Below, in pieces: positions 24,286 through 33,058 of a DNA stretch of 64,000 bases. A program made the translations under genes and the position numbers. The DNA is taken from NCBI GenBank assembly GCA_000696115.1, contig JJOH01000092.1, forward strand, positions 124,001-188,000. The letters run 5' to 3'. Within the stretch, counting starts at the first letter, position 1. The number at the start of each line of letters is the position of its first letter. Below the pieces are notes generated by a model that saw only the letters and a list, made by a program, of their open reading frames with translations, was not told the origin of the DNA and searched no databases. This DNA comes from Streptomyces olindensis (GTDB taxonomy: Bacteria > Actinomycetota > Actinomycetes > Streptomycetales > Streptomycetaceae).

Positions 24286-26925
24286 ATGACCGAAACCGCA
24301 GCCGTACCCGAGGAGGCGGCCCCGTCATCCCAAGGCGGGCTGACCCACCGGCAGATCCTGACCATTCTCAGCGGTCTGCTGCTGGGCATGTTCCTGGCCG
24401 CCCTGGACCAGACGATCGTCAGCACCGCGATCCGCACGATCTCCGACGATCTGCACGGCCTGAGCCAGCAGGCGTGGGCGACCACGGCGTACCTGATCAC
24501 CTCGACGATCACCACACCGCTGTACGGCAAGCTGTCGGACCTGCACGGCCGCAAGCCGTACTTCCTGACCGCCATCGGCATCTTCGTGGTGGGCTCGGCG
24601 GCCTGCTCGTTCGCCACGTCGATGACCGAACTGGCCTGGTTCCGGGCGTTCCAGGGGCTCGGCGCGGGCGGTCTGATGTCGCTGGTGCTGGCGATCATCG
24701 GCGACATCGTGCCGCCGCGGGAACGCGCCCGCTACCAGGGCTACCTGCTGGCCACCTTCGCCACCTCCAGCGTGCTCGGCCCGCTCATCGGCGGCTTCCT
24801 GGCCGGCCGGGACAGCATCCTCGGCATCACCGGCTGGCGCTGGGTGTTCCTGGTCAACGTGCCGGTCGGCCTGATCGCCCTGGCCGTGGTCGCCAAGGTG
24901 CTCAACGTGCCGCACACCCGGCTCGACCGGCGGATCGACGTCTGGGGCGCGGTGACCATCGCCCTCGGCGTGGTGCCGTTGCTGCTGGTGGCCGAGCAGG
25001 GCCGCGACTGGGGCTGGACGTCGACGAGGTCCGTGGCGTGCTACGCGGTCGCGGCGGTCGGCCTGCTGCTGTGGGTCCTGGTGGAGCGCCGGGTCGGCGA
25101 TGACGCGCTGATCCCGGTCCGGCTGTTCCGCAACGGGATGTTCAGCCTGGTCAGCGTGGTGCTGCTGATCGTCGGCATGGGCATGTTCGGCGCGATGATG
25201 ATGATCCCGCAGTACCTGCAGATCGTGAAGGGAGCCACCCCGACCACCTCGGGCCTGCAGATGCTGCCGCTGGTCGTCGGCATGATGAGCGCCTCCATCG
25301 TCTCCGGCCAGGTCACCTCCAGGACCGGCAGGTACAAGTTCCTCCCGGTCGTCGGTACCGCGCTGATGATCGTGGCCCTCGTGCTGTTCGCCGTACGGGT
25401 GGACTGGGACACCCCGCTGCGGCAGACGATGGTCTACATGCTGGTCCTTGGCCTGGGGCTCGGCTGCTGCATGCAGACGCTGGTCCTGGCGATGCAGAAC
25501 ACGGTGCCGCCGCAGGACATGGGAGTGGCGAGCGCCTCCTCCACGTTCTTCCGGCAGATGGGCGGCACGGCCGGCACCGCCGTGTTCACCACCCTGCTGT
25601 TCACCCACGTTCCCGGGAAGATCGCGGACGCCTTCACGTCGGTCGCCGACACCGCTTCCTTCCGGGCGGCCCTGCGGGATCCGGCGGTGCGGGCCGACCC
25701 GGCGAACCGGCCGGTGCTGGACTTGGTGCAGGGGCACGGGCACGGCTCCTCCGGCGCCACACAGGTGCTCAGCGACTCGTCGTTCATCCAGAAGCTCGAC
25801 ACGCGGCTCGCCGTGCCGTTCAAGATGGGCTTCGCCGACTCGATGCACCTGGTGTTCCTGACCGCCGCGGCCGTGATGGTGCTGGGCTTCGTGCTGGTCC
25901 TGTTCATCAAGGAGGTACCGCTGCGGCAGGTGTCCGGGCTCCAGGCACGCGCCGCGGAGGAAGACCCGACGGCCGCGGAGCAAGGCCCGACGGCCGCGGT
26001 CCCGGCCGGGAAGGGCCCGGCCCCGGTCGATGCCGAGCGGAGTCCGGTCGGGGAGGCTGCGGCCGCCGCGCGGGTGCCCGCGCCGGACCGCCCCGTCATG
26101 GGGGCGGAAACCCCGGTCGAGGGAACCCCGGTCGGTGAAATCCCGGTCGGCGGAACCCCGGTCGGCGGAATCCCGGTGCGCGGCTTCGTCCGGCGGGCCG
26201 GGGGTGACCCGGTCCCGCGGGCCGCCGTCACGCTGATCTCCCTCGGCGGACGGCAGTTGGGCCGCGCGGCCTCCCGGGCCGACGGCGCCTACGCGCTGGC
26301 CGCGCCGGGCACGGGTTCGTACGTCCTGATCGCCTCCGCCGACGGCTTCCAGCCGCAGGCCTCCACGGTCGTCGTGCACGAGGACCCGGTGGCGCACGAC
26401 CTCCTGCTCAGCGGCACCAGCGGTCTGAGCGGTGCCGTCCGGGCCGCCGGGACCTCACTGCCCGTGAAGGACGCGATGGTGATGGTGACCGACGTGCGCG
26501 GTGACCTGCTGGCCACCCAGGCCACCGGCGAGCAGGGCGAGTTCTCGTTCGGGGAGCTGGTGCCCGGGTCGGTGACCGTCGCGGTGAACGCCGCCGGTTT
26601 CCGCCCGCGCGCCGTGCCGGTCGAGATCGGCGGCAGCGGGCCCACCCGCATCGAGGTCGACCTCGACGTCGGCGCCCGTCTCCAGGGCGTCGTACGGGCC
26701 CCGCACGGCCCTCTCGCGGACGCCCGGGTGACGCTGCTGGACGCGGCGGGCAACGTGGTCGGCACGGCCGTCACGGCGGCGGACGGCGCCTATGCCTTCA
26801 CCGACCTGGACAGCGGCGAGTACACGGTCATCGCGACCGGCTACCCACCGGTGGCCACGGCCCTGACGGTGACCGGCCGCGGCGTCGACGGCCACGACGT
26901 GGAACTGGCCCACCCGGCCGCATAG
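24286..26925 (+). CDS. DHA2-type MFS drug/proton antiporter fused to three Ig-like domains
   Basis: An 879-residue protein. Residues 1-545 are a 14-helix EmrB/QacA-type pump with LGMFLAALDQTIVSTAI (motif C/D region in helix 1), YGKLSDLHGRKPYFL (motif A) and RARYQGYL. A Pro/Val/Gly linker (about 545-628) with repeating PVGG(T/I)P units follows. The last 250 residues form three carboxypeptidase-regulatory-like beta domains, beginning VRGFVRRAGG, LSGAVRAAGT and LQGVVRAPHG, each with an A-x-V-T/M-V...DG/EGxYxF pattern. Typical family members end at about 500 residues. By a 14-helix count the C-terminal domains should be cytoplasmic, which is unusual for this domain type. Substrate unknown. Confidence 0.9.
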   Translation: MTETAAVPEEAAPSSQGGLTHRQILTILSGLLLGMFLAALDQTIVSTAIRTISDDLHGLSQQAWATTAYLITSTITTPLYGKLSDLHGRKPYFLTAIGIFVVGSAACSFATSMTELAWFRAFQGLGAGGLMSLVLAIIGDIVPPRERARYQGYLLATFATSSVLGPLIGGFLAGRDSILGITGWRWVFLVNVPVGLIALAVVAKVLNVPHTRLDRRIDVWGAVTIALGVVPLLLVAEQGRDWGWTSTRSVACYAVAAVGLLLWVLVERRVGDDALIPVRLFRNGMFSLVSVVLLIVGMGMFGAMMMIPQYLQIVKGATPTTSGLQMLPLVVGMMSASIVSGQVTSRTGRYKFLPVVGTALMIVALVLFAVRVDWDTPLRQTMVYMLVLGLGLGCCMQTLVLAMQNTVPPQDMGVASASSTFFRQMGGTAGTAVFTTLLFTHVPGKIADAFTSVADTASFRAALRDPAVRADPANRPVLDLVQGHGHGSSGATQVLSDSSFIQKLDTRLAVPFKMGFADSMHLVFLTAAAVMVLGFVLVLFIKEVPLRQVSGLQARAAEEDPTAAEQGPTAAVPAGKGPAPVDAERSPVGEAAAAARVPAPDRPVMGAETPVEGTPVGEIPVGGTPVGGIPVRGFVRRAGGDPVPRAAVTLISLGGRQLGRAASRADGAYALAAPGTGSYVLIASADGFQPQASTVVVHEDPVAHDLLLSGTSGLSGAVRAAGTSLPVKDAMVMVTDVRGDLLATQATGEQGEFSFGELVPGSVTVAVNAAGFRPRAVPVEIGGSGPTRIEVDLDVGARLQGVVRAPHGPLADARVTLLDAAGNVVGTAVTAADGAYAFTDLDSGEYTVIATGYPPVATALTVTGRGVDGHDVELAHPAA

Positions 26926-26990
26926 GCGCCAGGGCCTGAGCGCGCGGAAACGGGACGCGCCGACGGGCGCGCTCCTGGCAGGCTGGGCGC

Positions 26991-27845
26991 ATGGTCACGC
27001 AGCGGAACGACTGGTCCGGACTCTCCTGGCTGGGCCCTCCGATCGACGCCCGCGCGCTGTTCGGCCCCGAACTGGAGGCCCTGATCGGGCTGTTGCGGGG
27101 GCTGGGGCCGGCGGAGTGGGCCCGGACCGCCGTGCCGGGGTGGACCGTCCACGACGTCACCGCGCACGTCCTCGGTGACTGCGCCGCCCGCCTCGGCCGT
27201 CGCGAGCCGGGCCCCTTCGCGCCCGGTGAGACCCTGGAGGCGTTCATCCACCGCGCCAACCAGGAGTGGGTCGAGCGCCACCGGGACATGGACCCGGCCG
27301 CGCTCGTCGACGCCCTGGAGGACGCCGGCACCGAACTCGCCGGCCGCTTCGCGCACGCGGACCTCGACGCGCCGTCGCTGGGCGTGTCCTGGGCCGGGGC
27401 CGACCCCGCGCCCCTGTGGCTCGACTGCGCCCGGGAGTTCACCGAGTACTGGACACACCGGCAGCAGATCCGGCACGCCGTCGGACTGGACACGGATCCC
27501 GGACCGCGGGCCCTGTCCGTCGTCCTGGACACGTTCATGCGGGCCCTGCCGCACACCCTGCGGGGCGTCGGGGCGCCGCGCGGTACGCGGGTGGAGGTGA
27601 CGGTCACCGGGCCGGCAGGGGGTGTCTGGACCGTGACTGCCCTGACTGGCGCGACGGGCGGTTGGTCCCTGGGCGAGGGATCGCAGGGGCAGCCGCCCGC
27701 CACCGCCGTACAACTGGACGCCGAGACGGCGTGGCGGCTGTGCACCCGCGGCATCGAGCCGGCCACCGCCCTCGCCCGGGCCCGCCTCCGGGGCGACCAC
27801 CGGCTCGCCGAGGCCGTGTGCCGGATCGTGTCCATCGTGTACTGA
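26991..27845 (+). CDS. Maleylpyruvate isomerase-like mycothiol-dependent protein
   Basis: A 284-residue protein with an N-terminal DinB-like four-helix domain (WARTAVPGWTVHDVTAHVLGDCAARLG; the HDVTAHVLGD His is the metal-ligand type) and a middle helix EFTEYWTHRQQIRHAVG that supplies the second histidine pair. The C-terminal 100 residues form a beta domain (VEVTVTGPAGGVWTVTA). Such proteins bind a divalent metal and use mycothiol as cofactor or cosubstrate; the real substrate is not known. ATG 26991; monocistronic, between the MFS pump and the beta-propeller pseudogene. Confidence 0.82.
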   Translation: MVTQRNDWSGLSWLGPPIDARALFGPELEALIGLLRGLGPAEWARTAVPGWTVHDVTAHVLGDCAARLGRREPGPFAPGETLEAFIHRANQEWVERHRDMDPAALVDALEDAGTELAGRFAHADLDAPSLGVSWAGADPAPLWLDCAREFTEYWTHRQQIRHAVGLDTDPGPRALSVVLDTFMRALPHTLRGVGAPRGTRVEVTVTGPAGGVWTVTALTGATGGWSLGEGSQGQPPATAVQLDAETAWRLCTRGIEPATALARARLRGDHRLAEAVCRIVSIVY

Positions 27846-28015
27846 CCTGGGGCCGCCGCCGCTGATCGGGGCGGGTCGCCGCCACTGCCCTGGCGGGCCG
27901 CCGCGCGCGCTGTCGACTTCCTGTCGAATTCGCCGACACCGCACGGCACTTGGGGCACTTGGCGTTTCATCGAACATGTCGAGTCACGCCCCCCACCTTC
28001 ACGAAAGGCCCGACC

Positions 28016-28950
28016 ATGACCCGGAACCACCCCCGGCCGTCCCGGCGCACCGTGCTCGGCGGGGCCGTCGCCGCGCTCGCGGTGGCCGCCGGCACCGGCA
28101 CCGCACAGGCCGCCCCCGGCACCGCCTGGCCCACCGAGTTCCCGCTGCCCGACGGCTGGCTCCCCGAGGGCATCACCATAGGCAGCAGGCCGTACGCCTA
28201 CATGGGCTCCCGCGCCGACGGGGCCGTCTACCGCACCGACCTGCGCACCGGCAAGGGCGGGGTCCTGCACGAGGGCGCCCCCGGACTCGCGTCCATCGGG
28301 CTGAAGCTGGACGACGACGGCCTGCTCTACGTGGCCGGTGGCGCCGGGGGAACCGCGCGGATCGTGGACGCGCGCAGTGGCGACCTGCTCACCACCTACC
28401 GGCTCACCCGGAACGCCGCGCCCTTCATCAACGACGTCGTCCTGCACCCCGCGCCTGGTTCACCGACTCCCGCGACGCCGTCCTCCACGGTGTTCCGCGC
28501 GGCCGCGAGGGCGAGGTCCGCGCCCTCCCGCTCACCGGCGAGTGGGTGCAGGCGCCGGCCGGGACCAACAGCGCCAACGGCCTGGTCGCCACCCCGGACG
28601 GCCGCGGGCTGATCGTCGTCAACGCCGGGCAGCTCTACCGCGTCAGCCTCAGGACCGGCCACGCCACGAGGATCGCGCTGGAGGGCGCAGCCGACGTGAC
28701 GAACGGCGACGGCCTGGTCCGCATCGGCCGCACCCTGTACGTCGTCCAGAACCGCCTGAACAAGGTCACCGTCTGGGACCTCGACGCGAAGGCCACCACG
28801 GCCACGCTGAGCAGGACGATCACCGACCCCCGCTTCGACGTCCCCGCCACCGCCGCCCGCTTCGGCGACCGCCTCTACCTGGTCAACGCCCGCTTCACCA
28901 GCCCGCAGACACCGCAGACGACGTTCAACGCGGTGGCCGTGTCCCTGTAG
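28016..28950 (+). pseudogene. Tat-exported SMP-30/beta-propeller protein, frameshifted
   Basis: It starts MTRNHPRPSRRTVLGGAVAALA, a twin-arginine signal peptide, followed by an SMP-30-like beta-propeller (PTEFPLPDGWLPEGITIGSRPYAYMG). The frame reads to VVLHPAPG at about 28452; from 28455 the homologous reading continues in another frame as AWFTDSRDAVLHG and runs to NAVAVSL at 28950. A single missing base in the run CACCCCGCGCCTGG explains it. Total length with the shift repaired is about 311 residues, normal for the family. Such proteins are often annotated as gluconolactonase- or superoxide-dismutase-like exported proteins in Streptomyces. It is either a true recent pseudogene or a base-calling error. 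Confidence 0.8.
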
Positions 28951-29015
28951 CCGGTGGGCGGCACGAACGCAGTGGCGGGCAGAGGTCCGCCCGTCAGCCC
29001 TCCCCGAAGGGCGTG

Positions 29016-31304
29016 TCAGCCCACGAAAGGCGACGGGGAGGCCCGTTCCTCCGGGAGGGGCCGGGTGTCGAGGTAGAACCACTCGGCGTCGGCGGTGGGC
29101 CACGGCGACGGTGCCACCGCTTCCGCCGGTCCCTCCGGCGTGGCGGCGGCCCGACGCCTGGGCAGCGGCGCCGGTGCCGGGACTTCGTCGACGGGTCCGG
29201 CACCGGCCGGCTTCGCCTCCCCCGGCATCAGCAGTTCCACCCGCCGCCCCAGTCCCCGCTGCTGCGCGGTGAACTCCTCGACCTGGCTGCGGCAGGCGTG
29301 GTCGAGGTGGGTCACGCCGGTCAGGTCGAGCCGGATCCTCGGCTTCCCCGACGCGGCGGCGGCCTCCAGCGCCTCGATCACCGTCGGCAGGCGCAGGAAC
29401 GTGGCGTTGCCCGCCATGACGACCTTGGCCGTGTCCTCCTCGATGTGCCGGCGGACCACGGTCTGGGACATGCGCAGCGCGGCCAGCACGATCCCCGCCG
29501 CGAGCCCGAACAGCACGCCCTCCAGGAGCGCGGTCGCCACGATGACCAGCGTGGTCATCGTCATCACCGCGAACTCGCCCTTGTCCTGCCGCCACATCTT
29601 CGGGAACTCCGCGGGCCCGAACAGCTTCCAGCCGCTGTGCACGAGGACACCGGCGAGCACCGAGATCGGGATCAGGGCGAGCACCTGCGGCAGCAGCAGC
29701 GCGAACGCGAGCAGCCACAGGCCGTGCAGGGTGCGCGAGAGCCGGGTCTTGGCACCGGCCTGGACGTTCGCCGAACTGCGTGCGACGACCGCCGTGACGG
29801 GGAGTGCGCCGAGGACGCCCGCGACGGTGTTCCCGGCGCCCTGGGCGATCAGCTCGGTGTTGTAGCGCGTGCGCGGGCCGCTGTGCATACGGTCCACGGC
29901 GGCGGCCGTGAACAGGCTCTCGGCGGACGCGATGACCGTGAAGGTGAGGATGGCGGTGATGACCGCCCCGTCCGTGAGCCGGGCGAACTGCTCCGCGCCC
30001 GGCACCTGCACGGACGCCAGCAGGTTGCCCACCTGGAGCGTCTTGACGTTCACGCCGGGCAGCGCGGCGACGACCATGCCGATGCCGACGGCGACCAGTG
30101 CGGCGGGGATCTTCCCGGCCGGTCCCGGCACCTTCTTCCACACGAAGCTGAGCACGATCGTGACGACGCCGAGCAGGGTGGCGATCATCGCCTGCGGGTC
30201 GGTCAGGACGTCGGCCAGCAGCCCGGGGATCCCGGCCATGTTCTCGATCGGGGTGCCGGGGGCCTTGGCGTCGGCCATCGGGTAGGCCTGGCTGAACATC
30301 AGCGGCACTCCGATGCCGGCCAGCATGCCCTGCACGACGGCGACCGAGATGGCCTGGAACATCCGGCCGAGGCGCACCAGTCCCAGGACGATCTGGAGGA
30401 GGCCGGTGAACAGCACGATCACGCCGAGCATGGCCACGCCGACCTCGGCGACGGTCTCCGCGACCAGCGCGGCGAGTCCGGCGGCCGGTCCGCTGACCTG
30501 GAGCGTGCTGCCCCTGATCGCGCCGACGACGAGGCCGCCGATCACCCCGGAGATGATCCCGAGCTCGGCCGGCACCCCGGAGGCGACGGCGACACCGATG
30601 CACAGCGGCAGGGCGACGAGGAAGACGACGAGCGAGGCGGTGACGTCGGTCGCGAGATCCCCTCGCGCCCCACCCTTGCCGCCGGCGCCGTTGCCCCCGA
30701 CGCCGTTCCCGCCGGCGCCCTTGGCACCGCGACTCACCGTGCGGACCAGGCCACCCAGCCCACCCAGCACACCGCCGAGTCCCCCGGCCCCGACTCCGCC
30801 GGTCCCCGCTCCGGCCCCGGCCCCGGCCCCGCCGATCCCACCACGACCGCCGACACCGCCCCCGCCCTCGGACCAGGACCCCGACTCGGACCAGGACCCC
30901 GACTCGGCCCCGGCCCCACCGATCCCACCACGACCGCCGACACCGCCCCCGCCCTCGGACCGGGAGCCCGACCACGACCCCGACTCGGGCACGGACCCGG
31001 ACCCGGGCCCACCACCGCCGCCGACACCGCCCCCGGCAGCACCGGTCCCCGACCCGCCGAGCACATCACCACCGCCGGCCTCCGCCCCCCAACCGCCCGC
31101 CGCACGTCCCTGGGGACCGGGACCACCCCCGGAGTCCCACTCCCAACCCCCGACACCGGCCCCCGTTCCAGCCGTCCCCCACTCCCCGGCGCCTCCCGCC
31201 GCTCCAGCCGCCCCCCAGTCCCGAGCGCCGCCGCTCGGCGGACCGGCCGGCCGTCCCCCGGCCGCACCGCCCCGGCCCCGGCCCCGCGCATGCGCCCCGC
31301 TCAC
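29016..31304 (-). CDS. SulP-family anion transporter with STAS domain and Gly-rich N-terminus
   Basis: A 762-residue protein. About 190 N-terminal residues are Gly/Ser/Ala-rich low-complexity sequence (GSWSESGSWSEGGGGVGG-type repeats). A 10-12 helix SulP transport domain follows, from DLATDVTASLVVFLVALP, with GIISGVIGGLVVGAIRGS and GALPVTAVVARSSANVQAGAKTR. A C-terminal STAS domain (TVIEALEAAAASGKPRIRLDL) ends it. It probably imports bicarbonate or sulfate; the carbonic anhydrase gene directly upstream favours bicarbonate. The GTG at 31304 overlaps the carbonic anhydrase stop (GTGA). An internal start nearer the transport domain cannot be excluded, because the repeat region looks untranslated-like. 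Confidence 0.85.
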   Translation of the reverse strand: MSGAHARGRGRGGAAGGRPAGPPSGGARDWGAAGAAGGAGEWGTAGTGAGVGGWEWDSGGGPGPQGRAAGGWGAEAGGGDVLGGSGTGAAGGGVGGGGGPGSGSVPESGSWSGSRSEGGGGVGGRGGIGGAGAESGSWSESGSWSEGGGGVGGRGGIGGAGAGAGAGTGGVGAGGLGGVLGGLGGLVRTVSRGAKGAGGNGVGGNGAGGKGGARGDLATDVTASLVVFLVALPLCIGVAVASGVPAELGIISGVIGGLVVGAIRGSTLQVSGPAAGLAALVAETVAEVGVAMLGVIVLFTGLLQIVLGLVRLGRMFQAISVAVVQGMLAGIGVPLMFSQAYPMADAKAPGTPIENMAGIPGLLADVLTDPQAMIATLLGVVTIVLSFVWKKVPGPAGKIPAALVAVGIGMVVAALPGVNVKTLQVGNLLASVQVPGAEQFARLTDGAVITAILTFTVIASAESLFTAAAVDRMHSGPRTRYNTELIAQGAGNTVAGVLGALPVTAVVARSSANVQAGAKTRLSRTLHGLWLLAFALLLPQVLALIPISVLAGVLVHSGWKLFGPAEFPKMWRQDKGEFAVMTMTTLVIVATALLEGVLFGLAAGIVLAALRMSQTVVRRHIEEDTAKVVMAGNATFLRLPTVIEALEAAAASGKPRIRLDLTGVTHLDHACRSQVEEFTAQQRGLGRRVELLMPGEAKPAGAGPVDEVPAPAPLPRRRAAATPEGPAEAVAPSPWPTADAEWFYLDTRPLPEERASPSPFVG
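30832..30961. repeat. 87-bp-period direct repeat in the SulP N-terminal coding region
   Basis: A 43-bp block is exactly repeated at 30832-30874 and 30919-30961 (period 87 bp, 29 codons). It encodes the Gly-rich segments GGGGVGGRGGIGG. Shorter repeats (GGACCAGGACCCCGACTC) lie between. This suggests recent slippage expansion. Confidence 0.85.
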
Positions 31305-31906
31305 GCGGCGTGCACCCGGAAGTCGCCGTCGTCGCCGAGTTCGTAGACGAACCCCGTGTCGACCTCGTAGTACCAGCCGTGCAGCCGCAGCCGTCCCGAG
31401 TCGATGCGCTGCCTGACCACCGGGTAACTCCGCAGCGCGGCGAGCTGGTTGACGACGTTGCTCTGGGACACCTCCGGCAGGGACGGGTCGTCCGGCGCGG
31501 TGTCGAGGACGGGGGTCAGCTCCGGGCGGGCGATGCGGAGCCAGGCGTCCACGCCGGGCAGTGCGGACAGGTCGTCGCCGGACTTCAGCGCGCCCATCGC
31601 ACCGCAGTGTGAGTGACCGCACACCACGATGTCCTGAACTCCGAGCACCTCCAGCGCGTACTCGATGGTGGCCGCCTCTCCGGAGGCCCCGGGCCGTCCG
31701 TAGGGCGGCACGATATTGCCCGCGTTCCGTAGCTCGAATATTTCCCCGGGCCGTGCACCCGTGATGAGGGCGGGTATGACCCGCGAGTCCGAGCAGGTGA
31801 TGAACAACGCCTCCGGATATTGCCCCTCCGCCAGCTTCCGATATTCGCCGCTGTCGAAATCGACGCGCGTCCTGAACGCACGGGCGCGGTTCAGCAGTGC
31901 CTTCAA
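31301..31906 (-). CDS. Beta-class carbonic anhydrase
   Basis: A 201-residue enzyme with zinc ligands Cys38 (FITCSDSRV), His98 and Cys101 (VVCGHSHCGAMGA), and the Asp40/Arg42 dyad. ELRNAGNIVPPYG and the C-terminal HGWYYEVDTGFVYEL are typical of the family. It interconverts CO2 and bicarbonate in the cytoplasm. The start is a TTG at 31906, supported by AGGAGG six bases upstream. It is first in a two-gene operon with the SulP transporter, with which it overlaps by four bases, so the two form a CO2/bicarbonate module. In some bacteria these two domains are one fused protein. Confidence 0.95.
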   Translation of the reverse strand: MKALLNRARAFRTRVDFDSGEYRKLAEGQYPEALFITCSDSRVIPALITGARPGEIFELRNAGNIVPPYGRPGASGEAATIEYALEVLGVQDIVVCGHSHCGAMGALKSGDDLSALPGVDAWLRIARPELTPVLDTAPDDPSLPEVSQSNVVNQLAALRSYPVVRQRIDSGRLRLHGWYYEVDTGFVYELGDDGDFRVHAA

Positions 31907-32122
31907 CTCCGCCTCCTGAGCTGGGATTTCCTCCTGCGCTTCCCACCGTAGACGGCCGACCTACAGAGGAAGGTTAAGCAAAGTCCAGAGCCCGACCAGG
32001 AATTGAACATTCTTTGTCCGGATACCCATACGATCGCTCATCTTGTAGCGTGTGGACTCCGCGGCAGGGAATGCGAATTCACGCTGCCCGGATTCATGCC
32101 GGCTCACGGAGAGACAGGACGT

Positions 32123-33058
32123 ATGGGCATACGAGTACTGCTCATCGAGGACGACGAGACGATCGCCGAGCCGCTCACCGAAGGGCTCGGCCACTTCGGG
32201 CTGACGGTCGACCACGTCGCCACCGGCACGGACGGCCTGAGAGGCCCGTACAACGACGTCGTCCTGCTCGACCTCGGACTGCCCGACATGGACGGCATCG
32301 ACGTCTGCCGGGGCATCCGCCAGGTCTCGGACGTGCCCATCGTCATCCTCAGCGCGCGCGGCGAGGAGGCCGACCGCGTGCTGGGCCTGGAGCTGGGCGC
32401 CGACGACTACCTGGCGAAACCTTTCAGCGTGCGGGAGCTGGTGGCCCGGGTCCGCGCCGTGACCCGTCGCACGCAACGCACCCACCCGGCGTACCCCGAG
32501 GCAACCGGCCCCGGCACCGCTGACGGCCCCGGTACCGCTACCGGACCCGGGCCCGGGCCCGGGCCCGGGTCCGGGCCCCAGGGCACCCGTGAGACCCCAC
32601 CGCACGAACCGACGGACGAACCGGATGCACCGCCCCCCGGCGCCCGGCGCCCGGCCCCGCCCTACGAGCCCCTGTCATACGAGCCCCTCTCCTACGAGCC
32701 CCCCGCCGCCACCTCGTACGACTCGGCCTCCTCCCCCTCCCCCGACCCGGGCCCGCTCGTCGTGGACCGCCGTACCCGGCAGGTCTGGGTCGGCGACGCC
32801 CCCGTGATGCTCACGCCCAAGGAGTTCGACCTGCTGGCGCTCCTCAGCGAGGACCCGGGGGCGGTCTACTCCCGCCAGCAGATCCTCGACCGGGTCTGGG
32901 ACCCGCACTACGACGGCCCCACGAAGACGCTGGACGTCCATGTGGCCGCACTGCGCCGCAAGCTGGGCCACCCGGCGTGGATCAGGACGCTGCGGGGCGT
33001 CGGTTTCCGGCTGGCGGTGCACACGGGGCCGGGCGCGGCGCGGGTGGCGTCTCCATGA
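32123..33058 (+). CDS. OmpR-family response regulator with long low-complexity linker
   Basis: A 311-residue regulator. The receiver domain (residues 1-115) has phosphoacceptor Asp50 in VVLLDLGLPDMDG, acidic pair EDD at 9-11, and Lys in YLAKPFS. The C-terminal winged helix (about 215-305) reads LTPKEFDLLALLSEDPGAVYSRQQILDRV...RKLG. Between them are about 95 residues rich in Pro, Gly and Glu, encoded partly by CCCGGG repeats (32548-32575) and by repeated YEPLS units; most OmpR linkers have 5-20 residues. ATG 32123 follows GGAGAGACAGGA. Coupled by ATGA to the sensor kinase. Target genes not identified; the carbonic anhydrase operon is divergent. Confidence 0.9.
   Translation: MGIRVLLIEDDETIAEPLTEGLGHFGLTVDHVATGTDGLRGPYNDVVLLDLGLPDMDGIDVCRGIRQVSDVPIVILSARGEEADRVLGLELGADDYLAKPFSVRELVARVRAVTRRTQRTHPAYPEATGPGTADGPGTATGPGPGPGPGSGPQGTRETPPHEPTDEPDAPPPGARRPAPPYEPLSYEPLSYEPPAATSYDSASSPSPDPGPLVVDRRTRQVWVGDAPVMLTPKEFDLLALLSEDPGAVYSRQQILDRVWDPHYDGPTKTLDVHVAALRRKLGHPAWIRTLRGVGFRLAVHTGPGAARVASP

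Noticed and set aside
29016..31946. One open frame spanning carbonic anhydrase region and SulP as a 976-residue fusion
   Set aside because: The upstream third is the carbonic anhydrase DNA in the wrong frame. The real anhydrase frame ends at 31301 and the transporter begins at GTG 31304.
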